64,000 nt of DNA, taken from NCBI GenBank assembly GCA_050260675.1, contig JBLNCN010000004.1, positions 1 to 64,000 of the forward strand. Direction: 5' to 3'. The DNA comes from JBBDIP01 sp050260675. GTDB lineage: Bacteria; Bacillota; Sulfobacillia; Fermentithermobacillales; Fermentithermobacillaceae. A program made the position numbers and the translations under genes. Under the pieces are notes generated by a model. That model saw only the letters and a program-made list of their open reading frames with translations, searched no databases and was not told the origin of the DNA. Of the stretch, positions 1 to 7,767 are shown in pieces; position 1 is the stretch's first letter; every line of letters starts with the position of its first letter.

Positions 1-45
1 CGCCGCCAGCGTTCGTCCTGAGCCAGGATCAAACTCTCCGTTACA
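1..45 (-). rRNA. rrs: 16S ribosomal RNA, 5' end only
   Basis: The reverse complement of the first 39 bases is the universal bacterial 16S start (GAGAGTTTGATCCTGGCTCAG followed by GACGAACGC). The gene is read leftward and leaves the window, so only its first ~45 nt are present. The exact mature 5' end is approximate. It lies downstream of lysS and has its own promoter. Confidence 0.97.
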
Positions 46-161
46 CCTTTTCCTCAAGGCTGCGAAGAATTATCTCCGCTTGCTCAAAGGTTCCTTACGC
101 TGTTCAGTTTTCAAGGACCGACTTGTCTTTCGCGCGGCCCCTCTCGGAGCGCGCAAGGGTT

Positions 162-190
162 ACTATAGCACCGGGATAGATTAAGATCAA
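162..190 (-). promoter_or_regulatory. rRNA operon sigma-A promoter
   Basis: On the minus strand a -35 box TTGATC (185-190) and a -10 box TATAGT (162-167) are separated by exactly 17 nt. The leader between here and 16S contains CTTGAAAACTGAACAG, a sequence typical of Firmicute pre-16S leaders. The promoter lies between the lysS stop and 16S, so the rrn operon does not depend on read-through. Confidence 0.8.
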
Positions 191-257
191 CACCTAGCGA
201 GAGATTTTTCCGTCCCCCTAGCAGGAACGATGCAAAATCCAGTCCCCGTAAGGGATG

Positions 258-1751
258 TCAGGACTTGGGCCTTAGCATGGGGAATAAGATCACGTCCCGT
301 ATGCTGTCAATCCCGGTAAGTAGCATGACCAACCGCTCTATACCTATTCCCAGGCCGCCGGTAGGCGGCATTCCGTGCTCCAGAGCATTGATGAAATCCT
401 CATCATAGGGGTGAGCCTCATCGTCCCCCAACTGCTTCTCCCTGACCTGCGCGAGGAATCTCTCCTTCTGGTCCATGGGGTCGTTCAGCTCCGAAAACGC
501 GTTGCCGAGTTCCCGGGTTAGGACGAAGGGCTCAAACCTGTAGGTCAGGCTGGGATCATCGTCCATCCTCTTCGCCAGCGGCGAGATCTCGACAGGATAG
601 TCGATGAGGAACGTTGGCTCAATGAGTTTGGGCTCAACGAATTCGTCCAGGAGCTTGTCGATGACGCTGCCCTTGGTTGTCCCCTTGTCCATCTTGAGGT
701 TCAGCCTCTTGGCGATCTCCGCGGCGTCTTTGTCGTCCCGCAGGTCGGCCTGCTTGACGCCCGCCCACTGCTCGATCCCATCCCAGACCTTGAGCCTCTT
801 CCATGGCGGGGTTACGTCCACGGTGTGGCCCTCGGCGCTAATCTTCATCGTCCCCATGACTTCCTGGGCGCAGCCTGAGACAAGTTCCTCGACCAGAGTC
901 ATCATGCTGTTGTAGTCGCCGTATGCCTGGTAGACCTCGAGCATGTAAAACTCGGGGTTGTGCTTGGTGTCGATGCCTTCGTTGCGGAAGTCGGGCCCTA
1001 TCTCGTAAACGCGCTCAAGCCCGCCCACAATGAGTCTCTTGAGGTACAGCTCGGTGGCGATCCTCATGTAAACGTCGATATCCAGGGCGTTGTGGTGAGT
1101 CACGAACGGGCGCGCGTGAGCTCCCCCGGCCAAAGTGGACAACACCGGAGTGTGCACTTCGAGGAAGCCGCGTTCATCCAGGTACCGCCTTACATATGAA
1201 ACGATCTTGGTCCGCTTGATGAAGGTATCCTGGACTTCCGGGTTCACGATGAGGTCCAGATACCTCTGCCGGTAGCGGAGGTCGACGTCGGTGAGGCCGT
1301 GCCACTTCTCGGGCAGCGGGCGGAGGGCCTTGGTGAGCAGCGTCCACTTGCGGACCTCGACTGTGGGCTCTCCCCTCTTCGTACGGAAGACTACCCCTTC
1401 GACTCCGACGATGTCGCCGATGTCGATAATGTCCTCAAAGTCCCTGTAAGAAGCCTCACCAAGGACGTCTATGCGGACGTGGATCTGAATGCGCCCGCTC
1501 CTATCCCGAAGATCCGCGAAGGTCGCTTTGCCGTGTCCGCGCAGCGCCATGATCCGGCCGGCGATCTTCACTTCGGTCCCGGACATCTCGTCGCACTTCT
1601 CAGCAATTACGCTGGCCTTGGAGGTAACGTCGTAGGGCTCGCCGAAAGGCTTGTGCCCCCGGGAGCGAGCCAATTCGATCTTGCCGCGCCGCCTTTCGAT
1701 TTCTTCGTTAAGCCTCGATTCGGGCTCCCTGTCCAATCTTTCCTCGGGCAT
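258..1751 (-). CDS. lysS: Lysyl-tRNA synthetase, class II
   Basis: Charges tRNA-Lys with lysine in the cytoplasm. The 497-residue product has the class II LysRS layout: an N-terminal helix, an OB-fold anticodon-binding domain (about residues 45-135, with GRIMALRGHGKATF), then the catalytic core with motif 2 (FRNEGIDTKHNPEFYMLE, near 254) and motif 3 (GLGIGIERLVMLL, near 467). The start is the ATG at 1751, preceded by AGGAGGT at good spacing; an in-frame extension to 1802 has no ribosome site. greA lies 118 nt upstream on the same strand, so the two are probably co-transcribed from the promoter near 2550. This order (greA-lysS-rRNA) is common in clostridial lineages. Confidence 0.97.
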   Translation of the reverse strand: MPEERLDREPESRLNEEIERRRGKIELARSRGHKPFGEPYDVTSKASVIAEKCDEMSGTEVKIAGRIMALRGHGKATFADLRDRSGRIQIHVRIDVLGEASYRDFEDIIDIGDIVGVEGVVFRTKRGEPTVEVRKWTLLTKALRPLPEKWHGLTDVDLRYRQRYLDLIVNPEVQDTFIKRTKIVSYVRRYLDERGFLEVHTPVLSTLAGGAHARPFVTHHNALDIDVYMRIATELYLKRLIVGGLERVYEIGPDFRNEGIDTKHNPEFYMLEVYQAYGDYNSMMTLVEELVSGCAQEVMGTMKISAEGHTVDVTPPWKRLKVWDGIEQWAGVKQADLRDDKDAAEIAKRLNLKMDKGTTKGSVIDKLLDEFVEPKLIEPTFLIDYPVEISPLAKRMDDDPSLTYRFEPFVLTRELGNAFSELNDPMDQKERFLAQVREKQLGDDEAHPYDEDFINALEHGMPPTGGLGIGIERLVMLLTGIDSIRDVILFPMLRPKS

Positions 1752-1869
1752 GTGCGATACCTCCTGGCAGATATGATAATCCGCCCTGCGGCTTGGCGCC
1801 ACCTGGCGGATGGTGTTCTGGTCGAACCGGAATCCCCGGCATGAAACTCAGGACTACCGTCTGGACCCT

Positions 1870-2346
1870 CTATACGCGGATCGACACAATCTCGTACCTG
1901 AAGGTCCCCGCCGGAACCATCACCGAAACCACTGCACCAACCTTCTGCCCCAAAAGCGCCCTGCCTACGGGTGATTCGTTGGAGATGCGTTTCTTGGCGG
2001 GATCGGCTTCGTGTGATCCGACTATCGTGTACTCGAAGGTCTTGCCCTTGGAGAGGTCTTTCACCTTCACGGTAGAACCGATGGTGACCATCTCGGGATC
2101 GGCTTCGCCCTCAACAACCAGCTTGGCGTGCCGGAGCATCTTCTCCAGAGTCATAATGCGGCCCTCAACAAAGGCCTGCTCGTTCTTTGCATCCTCGTAT
2201 TCCGCATTCTCGGAAAGGTCGCCGAACTCCCTGGCTGCCTTGATCCTCTCCGCTACTTCCTTTCTCCTGACCAGTTTCAGCTGGTTAAGCTCTTCCTCCA
2301 GGTTCTTCTTGCCTTCCGGAGAGAGAAGCACCTCGCGCTCTGCCAT
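1870..2346 (-). CDS. greA: Transcription elongation factor GreA
   Basis: Rescues backtracked RNA polymerase by stimulating transcript cleavage. The 158-residue length is normal. The N-terminal coiled coil carries the family signature (REFGDLSENAEYEDAKNEQ, about residues 39-57) with the acidic tip residues, and the C-terminal FKBP-like domain ends in the usual SPVGRALLG stretch. The start is fixed by the conserved N-terminus, but GGGAGG directly abuts the ATG with no spacer, which is odd; a weaker AAAGG lies farther upstream. It is the first gene after a strong promoter and heads the greA-lysS unit. Confidence 0.97.
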   Translation of the reverse strand: MAEREVLLSPEGKKNLEEELNQLKLVRRKEVAERIKAAREFGDLSENAEYEDAKNEQAFVEGRIMTLEKMLRHAKLVVEGEADPEMVTIGSTVKVKDLSKGKTFEYTIVGSHEADPAKKRISNESPVGRALLGQKVGAVVSVMVPAGTFRYEIVSIRV

Positions 2347-2543
2347 CCTCCCGTATCTCTGCCTTTCCTAGAGAATTTACAGGGGTGCGGCGAAGACGCA
2401 GCACCCGTATAAACGTGATTCAGTGTATGTCCGTGAAATCGGCTCTATTCTGCTCTATTGGGAACCGTGTCTCCGCTCTTAGATAGACAAAGACCGCTGC
2501 TCGCGGCGGCCGCGGCAGTGGCCTTCCACCAATCGGCAGGGCG

Positions 2544-2573
2544 ATTATAATGCACGACTTGTCAGACAGTCAA
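2544..2573 (-). promoter_or_regulatory. Sigma-A promoter for greA-lysS
   Basis: The minus strand has TTGACT (2568-2573), an 18-nt spacer and a perfect TATAAT (2544-2549). Transcription would start near 2537, giving a ~190-nt leader. The leader contains a GC-rich hairpin with GGGTGC/GCACCC arms around 2383-2408, without a following U-run, so it is not a simple terminator. Confidence 0.85.
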
Positions 2574-2617
2574 GGCTTAAGCAGGATACATCCTCTGGGT
2601 CTCACAAGGCGTTCCTT

Positions 2618-3376
2618 CTATAGGGGTATCGACCCCATCCTCCTGCCCTGATAGGTAGCCAATCGCGTATATCCAACGGACTTCGCCAGTTCCGCGGCGT
2701 GGGCGAGATCCCGTCCCGCATTCTCAGGCGCGTGGGCGTCAGAGCCCAACGTCAGGGGGATCCCCATCTCAAAGCACCGCTCAAGCAAAGGCCGGGAAGG
2801 GTACATCTCTGCCGCCGGCTTGTAGCGGCCGTTGGTGTTGATCTCGACCGCGCACCCGGCGTCTCGGATGGCTTCAAGGGCCGGAGCCGCATAGGAGGTC
2901 GGGTCTCCCTTGGGCAGAAAGCCGAAGACCTTAGGCAGGTCCAGGTGCCCGATGATGTGGAAAAGGCGAGTCCGCGCCGCCTGGGCTACGAGAGCGTAGT
3001 ACAAGTGGTAGACTTCATCCACCGGCCGCTGTCTCCATCCATCCATCTGCTTTGGGTCATCGATGTCCCAGCCGTCAATGGCGTGGACGGACCCGATGAG
3101 ATAGTCAAGGTCGAGGGCTCCCAGCAGTGTATGGGCCACGTTCACCCGCTTCGGCGAGAAGTCGAATTCCAGTCCGACGCGGATCCCCACCTCCGGAAAC
3201 GCCTTCTGGGCCCCGCGAAACGCAGGGAAATCCGAGATGTCGACGTACAGGTCGTGATCGGCAAAACCGATCTCTGACACACCCTTGCGGATGGCCGTCT
3301 TCACGAAGTCGTGGAGCCGCTCTCCGGGGTTCTCCACGTCAAGGTGGCCGAGCAGATGAACATGGTAGTCAACCAG
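2618..3376 (-). CDS. PHP-domain phosphatase, histidinol-phosphatase (HisJ/HisK) type
   Basis: A metal-dependent PHP-family phosphoesterase, most like HisJ-type histidinol phosphatase. The first metal motif (DYHVHLLGH) is encoded at 3344-3370, followed by SEIGFADHD, the GSVHAIDGW block, HIIGHLDLPKVFG and the C-terminal GSDAHAPE. The first canonical start in frame is a GTG at 3337, which would remove the essential HxH motif. Upstream of it, back to an in-frame TGA inside the previous gene, there is no ATG, GTG or TTG. The best candidate is CTG at 3376, 11 nt after AGGGGG. It follows the acyl-ACP-reductase-like gene by ~60 nt and may be its operon partner. Substrate is not certain: no his genes are nearby. 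Confidence 0.85.
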   Translation of the reverse strand: MVDYHVHLLGHLDVENPGERLHDFVKTAIRKGVSEIGFADHDLYVDISDFPAFRGAQKAFPEVGIRVGLEFDFSPKRVNVAHTLLGALDLDYLIGSVHAIDGWDIDDPKQMDGWRQRPVDEVYHLYYALVAQAARTRLFHIIGHLDLPKVFGFLPKGDPTSYAAPALEAIRDAGCAVEINTNGRYKPAAEMYPSRPLLERCFEMGIPLTLGSDAHAPENAGRDLAHAAELAKSVGYTRLATYQGRRMGSIPL

Positions 3377-3437
3377 CGTAGGCTTCGCCCCCTGCGTGTC
3401 GCTGCGGCCCCGCTGGCTTGGGTTAGGTCGCGACCCT

Positions 3438-4520
3438 CTACGCGCTCCGCGGAGTCCGCCTTCGCGAATTCTCCTTGATGCGTTCGATCTCCTCGTCAGT
3501 CACGGCCCTCTCAAAACTGCGGAACCCCGCTACCTGGAATCCGTGCTTCTTCGCTAGTTTCGAGATCCCGGTTACTCCTTCGATAGTGAGGTCACGGCCG
3601 AGGCTCCAGTCGACGTACTTCTCCTCCATGGCCAGGATCATGGTCTCGGCCATGCACGCGTAACTGGTTTTCTCCGGGAAACCGAAGTTGAAGTTGAACT
3701 CCACGTCTCCGGGAACGTTCACCACGCCGCCCTCGATTATGAGGACGTCATCCCGCTTCTTCTTCACTTCTATTGAGACGTTTCTCGGACGGGAAACGTC
3801 GCAGACCAGCGCGCCGGGCTTCAGATCCTCGGGCTCGATTAGCGAGTCTATGGCTGAACTCACGCACATGACGACATCAGCCTGCCTGACCGCGGAACGC
3901 AGGTCGGCGGTAACCCTGGGGAGCATGCCTGTGCGATCGCGGATGGAGTCTGCGACCTTTTGAAGCCTGCCCAGGTCCCGGGCACAGAGAGTGAGGTGCC
4001 GTCCCTCGTCGGCCATTATGTACGAAAGCACTTTTCCGATTGAGCCGGTCGCGCCCAGGACCAGCACATTGGCTTCGTCCATGTCGATCTCCATGAGGCG
4101 GGCAGCCTTCTCGGCGGCTTCGATGGCGGTCGCGACTGTGTAGCTGTTGCCCGTGGTCACGGCTATGTCGACATTCTTGCGGATCGTTACCCCTGCGTCG
4201 CCCACAACTGACGTGAACGCGCCAAGCCCGACCACCTTGGCCCCAAGCTCGGCAGCCTTGTTGCAGGCGGCGATGATCTTGCCGGTAACCCGGGGTTCAG
4301 GAAGCCCCAGCATCAGACGCGGAGTCAGGGGACATGAGACAAAGTAACCCTCCGCCACGCCGTGAGGAGACTGTACTCCGGTGATATGAGAGACCTTGAT
4401 GGGCGGCGCATACGACAGAGCCCTTTCGACCAGCTTCGGCGGCAGATGTCTTGCGAACGGGTATTTGCGGTATACGTCTGTGACGTCGATCGGATGGATG
4501 ATGAAGCCAAAGGTTCCCAA
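3438..4520 (-). CDS. Long-chain acyl-ACP reductase-like dehydrogenase (AAR family)
   Basis: 360 residues. Resembles cyanobacterial fatty acyl-ACP reductase (AAR), which makes fatty aldehydes, and is often mislabelled shikimate dehydrogenase. Visible shared blocks are the N-terminal FGFIIHPID, VVGLGAFTSVV (about 97-106), the Rossmann nucleotide site VLVLGATGSIGK (152-163), IIEGGVVNVPGDVEF and TSYACMAETM, where Cys289 aligns with the cysteine that carries the acyl group in AAR. The C-terminus WSLGRDLTIE also matches. It is the third gene of an HTH, quinate-DH-like, AAR-like operon on the minus strand. No aldehyde-deformylating oxygenase is present, so alkane synthesis is not implied; an aldehyde or plasmalogen role is possible but unproven. 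Confidence 0.75.
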   Translation of the reverse strand: MGTFGFIIHPIDVTDVYRKYPFARHLPPKLVERALSYAPPIKVSHITGVQSPHGVAEGYFVSCPLTPRLMLGLPEPRVTGKIIAACNKAAELGAKVVGLGAFTSVVGDAGVTIRKNVDIAVTTGNSYTVATAIEAAEKAARLMEIDMDEANVLVLGATGSIGKVLSYIMADEGRHLTLCARDLGRLQKVADSIRDRTGMLPRVTADLRSAVRQADVVMCVSSAIDSLIEPEDLKPGALVCDVSRPRNVSIEVKKKRDDVLIIEGGVVNVPGDVEFNFNFGFPEKTSYACMAETMILAMEEKYVDWSLGRDLTIEGVTGISKLAKKHGFQVAGFRSFERAVTDEEIERIKENSRRRTPRSA

Positions 4521-4616
4521 GATGATACCTCCGCGATTAGGGGAGGCGAGACTCCCCCGACTGAGCTGGTCCTGCCGTCTCTCGCTGACTCTGTGGCTCT
4601 ATGCGCTACCCGCCGC

Positions 4617-5549
4617 CTACGACGCCGGGACGAGCGACGGCTCGTTCAGCACCGTAATCCGCGGCTTAAAGTCCAGTCTGTCCAGTATTCCGTTGACGTC
4701 TTCCGTTGTGATCTCCTCGGGCCTCTTGCCCAGGAGGGCGACAACGACGCCTTCCAGGACGTTGGTGCCAAACGAGCGACCGTCCATCTCGGGGGTGGTT
4801 GTGATCAGAGTGCTGATACCCCTCCGCTTAAGCTCGGCCACGTCTTCCTCGGTCGTCGTATTGGTGATAACCGACTGGCCATTCATCTTCTCAGGCATCC
4901 ACTTATTAACATAGTGCCAGTCGCCCGCTACAATGTCGGATTGCTCGTACCACTTGGACTGCCTGGGGTTGAGCTTGCGGTTGTCCTGCTTGTCACCCGT
5001 GGGGTACAGCATGGAGAACGGCAACCTGGTCACTATCGGGGCGATCAGCCTGGCAACCCTGTCGAGCGCATCCAGGGAACGCAGCGGAATCGGGACCCCG
5101 AGGACGAAAATGAGATCCCCCAGGATCAGGTTGCAGCCCGTCTCATGTAGGGCTTCAGCCATCCCGAACCGGTCGACGCCGCTCACCATGAGGACGGTCT
5201 TGCCGGCCAAGGGCACCTTCGCTTCATTGGCCAGGTACTTGATCACCCGCCGCTCCAACGTGGCTTTCAGCCCGCTGCCATCCACGATAGGAGTCTTCTT
5301 GGCGGCTCTGGCGATAGGAATGGCGTCCTTCAGCATGTATCTCGACCGGCCGCATCCGACGTAGAGGTCGATACCGCCCATTCCAAACGCGTCGACCTTC
5401 CCATCCAGTTCTTTTATGAGTTCAATGGCTTTTGGGATGGAGCCATCGGTCCCGATCCTCTCCACGACGAACTGCTCGCCCAAGAACTCCTGCTCCGTCC
5501 TCTTGTTTCGCTTGGAAGACCCCAGGCTCACGCTCACAACGTGCTTCAC
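4617..5549 (-). CDS. Quinate 5-dehydrogenase-like protein (function uncertain)
   Basis: 310 residues, soluble. I associate this sequence type with Firmicute proteins annotated as quinate 5-dehydrogenase, but no biochemical evidence is visible. The N-terminus MKHVVSVSLGSS precedes an apparent alpha/beta fold; KTVLMVSGVDRFGMAEAL (about 117-134) could be a Rossmann nucleotide loop, and a conserved-looking ITTTPEMDGRSFGTNVLEG segment lies near 245-263. It sits 15 nt after the HTH gene and 96 nt before the AAR-like gene, so it is almost certainly co-expressed with both. The joint context suggests a redox or acyl pathway rather than shikimate metabolism. Treat the name as provisional. Confidence 0.55.
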   Translation of the reverse strand: MKHVVSVSLGSSKRNKRTEQEFLGEQFVVERIGTDGSIPKAIELIKELDGKVDAFGMGGIDLYVGCGRSRYMLKDAIPIARAAKKTPIVDGSGLKATLERRVIKYLANEAKVPLAGKTVLMVSGVDRFGMAEALHETGCNLILGDLIFVLGVPIPLRSLDALDRVARLIAPIVTRLPFSMLYPTGDKQDNRKLNPRQSKWYEQSDIVAGDWHYVNKWMPEKMNGQSVITNTTTEEDVAELKRRGISTLITTTPEMDGRSFGTNVLEGVVVALLGKRPEEITTEDVNGILDRLDFKPRITVLNEPSLVPAS

Positions 5550-5564
5550 GGGAATGACCCCTTT

Positions 5565-6095
5565 CTACCCTTTCAGGTTCCTTATGGTCTCACGGAGAGA
5601 CTCCGGGTCAACGGTAACATCGCGGGACAACGGCGAACGCCCGATGGTTATGGTCACAACCTCGGTGTTCTTATCAAGCAGGCCCTTCATGATCTCGAGA
5701 CGCTTGTCGGAGCCGATGAGGATGACTTTCTGGTACCTGCGGAACGAACCGATCAGCCCCATGAGGTCGTTCAGGAGGTCTATGCCGCTCTTCCCCTTCA
5801 CGAAATCCCACCGCTCGTCATCGTTCATCACTAGCACAAACTCGACGCCTTCCTCTCGGGCTACCCTCTTGATCTCCTCGCAGTTGGACAGAGGAAAGCC
5901 CACCAGAGCCATTGAGCCTCCCTTGCGGAGCTCGCCAAGCGTTTCGAGGCGGGAGATGAAGGTGCGGTCAAGCCCCATCTGGCTCGCAACCTCAGCCTGG
6001 GAGAGACCCTTCGCCCTGCGTGTGAGGATATCGTCGATGGCCTCGTTGATCTTCTCCCGGCTCACGATCTTGTCTCCTATCCTCACGAAATCCAC
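5565..6095 (-). CDS. Helix-turn-helix transcriptional regulator
   Basis: 176 residues starting at GTG with AAGGTGG upstream. An HTH is visible at about residues 30-52 (GLSQAEVASQMGLDRTFISRLE, XRE/Cro-like). The rest (about 60-176) is an alpha/beta domain with ALVGFPLSNCEEI and VILIGSDKRLEIMKG, which may bind a ligand. It is the first gene of the operon with the quinate-DH-like and AAR-like genes and is the obvious local regulator. A 10-bp palindrome TTGTGCACAA (6108-6117) lies between its promoter and start codon, which would suit autoregulation. Confidence 0.75.
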   Translation of the reverse strand: MDFVRIGDKIVSREKINEAIDDILTRRAKGLSQAEVASQMGLDRTFISRLETLGELRKGGSMALVGFPLSNCEEIKRVAREEGVEFVLVMNDDERWDFVKGKSGIDLLNDLMGLIGSFRRYQKVILIGSDKRLEIMKGLLDKNTEVVTITIGRSPLSRDVTVDPESLRETIRNLKG

Positions 6096-6107
6096 AGTGC
6101 CACCACC

Positions 6108-6156
6108 TTGTGCACAACTCTGTGTACATCATACAAGGGACTGTGAGAGGAAGCAA
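6108..6156 (-). promoter_or_regulatory. Promoter and palindromic operator candidate for the HTH operon
   Basis: Minus-strand TTGCTT (6151-6156), a 17-nt spacer and TATGAT (6128-6133) make a plausible sigma-A promoter. Just downstream, TTGTGCACAA (6108-6117) is a perfect palindrome ending close to the ribosome-binding site. Its position fits a repressor site for the HTH protein encoded immediately after it; this is inference. Confidence 0.45.
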
Positions 6157-6293
6157 GTGCGCACGCAGTCAGGCTGTTCCAGATTGGTTTTTTGGGGCTA
6201 TGAGCTGCTCAAGGGGCGGCGGAAGCAGGCTGCGCGGGTCTTTGGAGCAGCGAGGGCCTTTGAGGATCTCTAGCGACGGTAGTACCGGTATCC

Positions 6294-7343
6294 CTAATGG
6301 GTCTTGCCGGCTTCCCCAAGGAGCCGTAGGACGTTCTCCGGCGACTTCTCGCTCATAAGCCGCTCCCGCAACCTTGCGGCTCCCTCGATACCGCGGAAGT
6401 AGAAGGCCAGTTGCTTGCGCATGTCCAAGACGCCGCGGACCGGCCCGTATTTGTCCACTGAACGGCGGAAATGCTCGGCGGCGAGAGCCATCTTCCTCTC
6501 AGGAGTGTACGGCAGGGGCTCCTGACCCTCGAGGAGCCGACCGAGGTCTTCGAATATCACAGGATTCCCCAGCATGGCCCTGCCGATCATGACGCCGGCA
6601 ACTGCGCTCCCGCTACTCCGACCGGCATCTGTGCCGTCGCTCTGCCCGCCGTCGCTCTGCCCGCCGTCTACCCCGCCTTCGTTGGGGTTTCCCAACCTCG
6701 CGATGATGCCGGCAGCCGAGGACACGTCTCCATTGCCTACAACGGGGATGTCGACGGCCCGCGCTGCCCTCTCGATGGCGTCCCAGTCGGCCTTACCCGA
6801 ATACCCTTGCACGACCGTCCGCCCGTGGACCACCAGCATGTCCAATCCGGCTCCGGCCAAAGTTACGGCCATATCCTCCACGTACTCGGCGTCGTCCCAG
6901 CCTATTCGGGCCTTGGCTGAGACAGGCAGACGGGTCTCCGACTTGACCGCCCTCACCATTTCGGCGGCCAACCGAAGGTCCTTGAGCAGCGCCCCGCCTG
7001 AGCCCTGTGAGGTGATCTTCCGCGCGGGGCAGCCCATGTTGATGTCGATGCAGTCGAACTCCCAACCCTCGTCCTCGAGCTTTCTTACAGCACGGGCGAG
7101 GTCTTCGGGGTCGTAGCCAAAGAGTTGAACGCCGAGCGGCCTATCCTTTGGGCTATGCTCCAGTATCTCGGCGGAATCGTCGCCGCCCAGGACGAATCCC
7201 TTGGCGCTGACCATCTCGGTGACGCAGTAGGGGCACCCATGCTCCCTCAAGATCTCCCGGTAGACCCCGCCAGTGTACCCCGCCATCGGAGCGGCCAGCA
7301 CAGGGGGCCATATGGAGAGGCCGCCGAACTCTAGCGGTTTCAC
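6294..7343 (-). CDS. dus: tRNA-dihydrouridine synthase
   Basis: FMN-dependent enzyme that reduces uridines in tRNA D-loops. A TIM barrel begins with LAAPMAGYTGGVYR; the catalytic cysteine is Cys105 in NMGCPARKI; GSGGALL, AKARIGW, VVHGRT and VVGNGDV follow, then GVMIGRAMLGNP. Between GNGDV and GVMIGRA there is an unusual ~28-residue hydrophilic insert (about 219-246) with repeated GGQSDG units, where family members normally have a short loop. The GTG start overlaps the TGA of the DUF151 gene (GTGA), indicating translational coupling. It is third in a phosphomannomutase, DUF151, dus run. Confidence 0.93.
   Translation of the reverse strand: MKPLEFGGLSIWPPVLAAPMAGYTGGVYREILREHGCPYCVTEMVSAKGFVLGGDDSAEILEHSPKDRPLGVQLFGYDPEDLARAVRKLEDEGWEFDCIDINMGCPARKITSQGSGGALLKDLRLAAEMVRAVKSETRLPVSAKARIGWDDAEYVEDMAVTLAGAGLDMLVVHGRTVVQGYSGKADWDAIERAARAVDIPVVGNGDVSSAAGIIARLGNPNEGGVDGGQSDGGQSDGTDAGRSSGSAVAGVMIGRAMLGNPVIFEDLGRLLEGQEPLPYTPERKMALAAEHFRRSVDKYGPVRGVLDMRKQLAFYFRGIEGAARLRERLMSEKSPENVLRLLGEAGKTH
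6634..6680. repeat. Short in-frame tandem repeat inside dus
   Basis: On the plus strand GTCGCTCTGCCCGCC occurs twice in tandem and a third, diverged copy follows. It is 15 nt long, so it keeps frame and encodes the repeated GGQSD units of the dus insert. Replication slippage is the likely origin. Confidence 0.7.
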
Positions 7344-7756
7344 TGCAGCGTGGCCTCTGAGGCGGAGACACCCGATTCCGCCATCACCTTTTCGGCGACG
7401 TATATGGGAGCGCCCTTGCGGAGGGCAATAGCGAGAGCGTCAGAAGGCCTGCAGTCCAGTTCCACGTCGCGTTCCCCGTGCCTTAGCACCAGTTTGGCGT
7501 GGAAGATGTCGTCCTTCACCTCGTCGACGACCATCATGGTGACGCTCGCGCCCAAGCCATCCATGGCGGCCACAAACAAGTCCGCGGTGAGGGGTCTCGG
7601 CGGCGTGAGACCCTCGAGAGGGATGGCGATGGACGTAGCTTCGGGAGCCCGGATCCAGATCGGGATGTACGTGGTCTTGGAGAGATCCGCCAGAACCACC
7701 ACGGCCTGCTCCAGGTCCTGGTCAAACCCAAGCCGCAGAACCGTGACTTGGATCAT
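7340..7756 (-). CDS. DUF151 bifunctional-nuclease family protein
   Basis: 138 residues starting at the ATG at 7756 after AGGGGGG. A longer in-frame reading exists but lacks support and the family starts here (MIQVTVLRLG). The DUF151 pattern is clear: IWIRAPEATSIAIPLEG, RPLTADLF, the LDCRPSDALAIALR block and APIYVAEKVM. Plant members have been reported as nucleases; the bacterial role is not established. It lies 11 nt after the phosphomannomutase stop and overlaps dus by four bases, so the three form one transcript. Confidence 0.88.
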   Translation of the reverse strand: MIQVTVLRLGFDQDLEQAVVVLADLSKTTYIPIWIRAPEATSIAIPLEGLTPPRPLTADLFVAAMDGLGASVTMMVVDEVKDDIFHAKLVLRHGERDVELDCRPSDALAIALRKGAPIYVAEKVMAESGVSASEATLQ

Positions 7757-7767
7757 CGCGATCCCCC

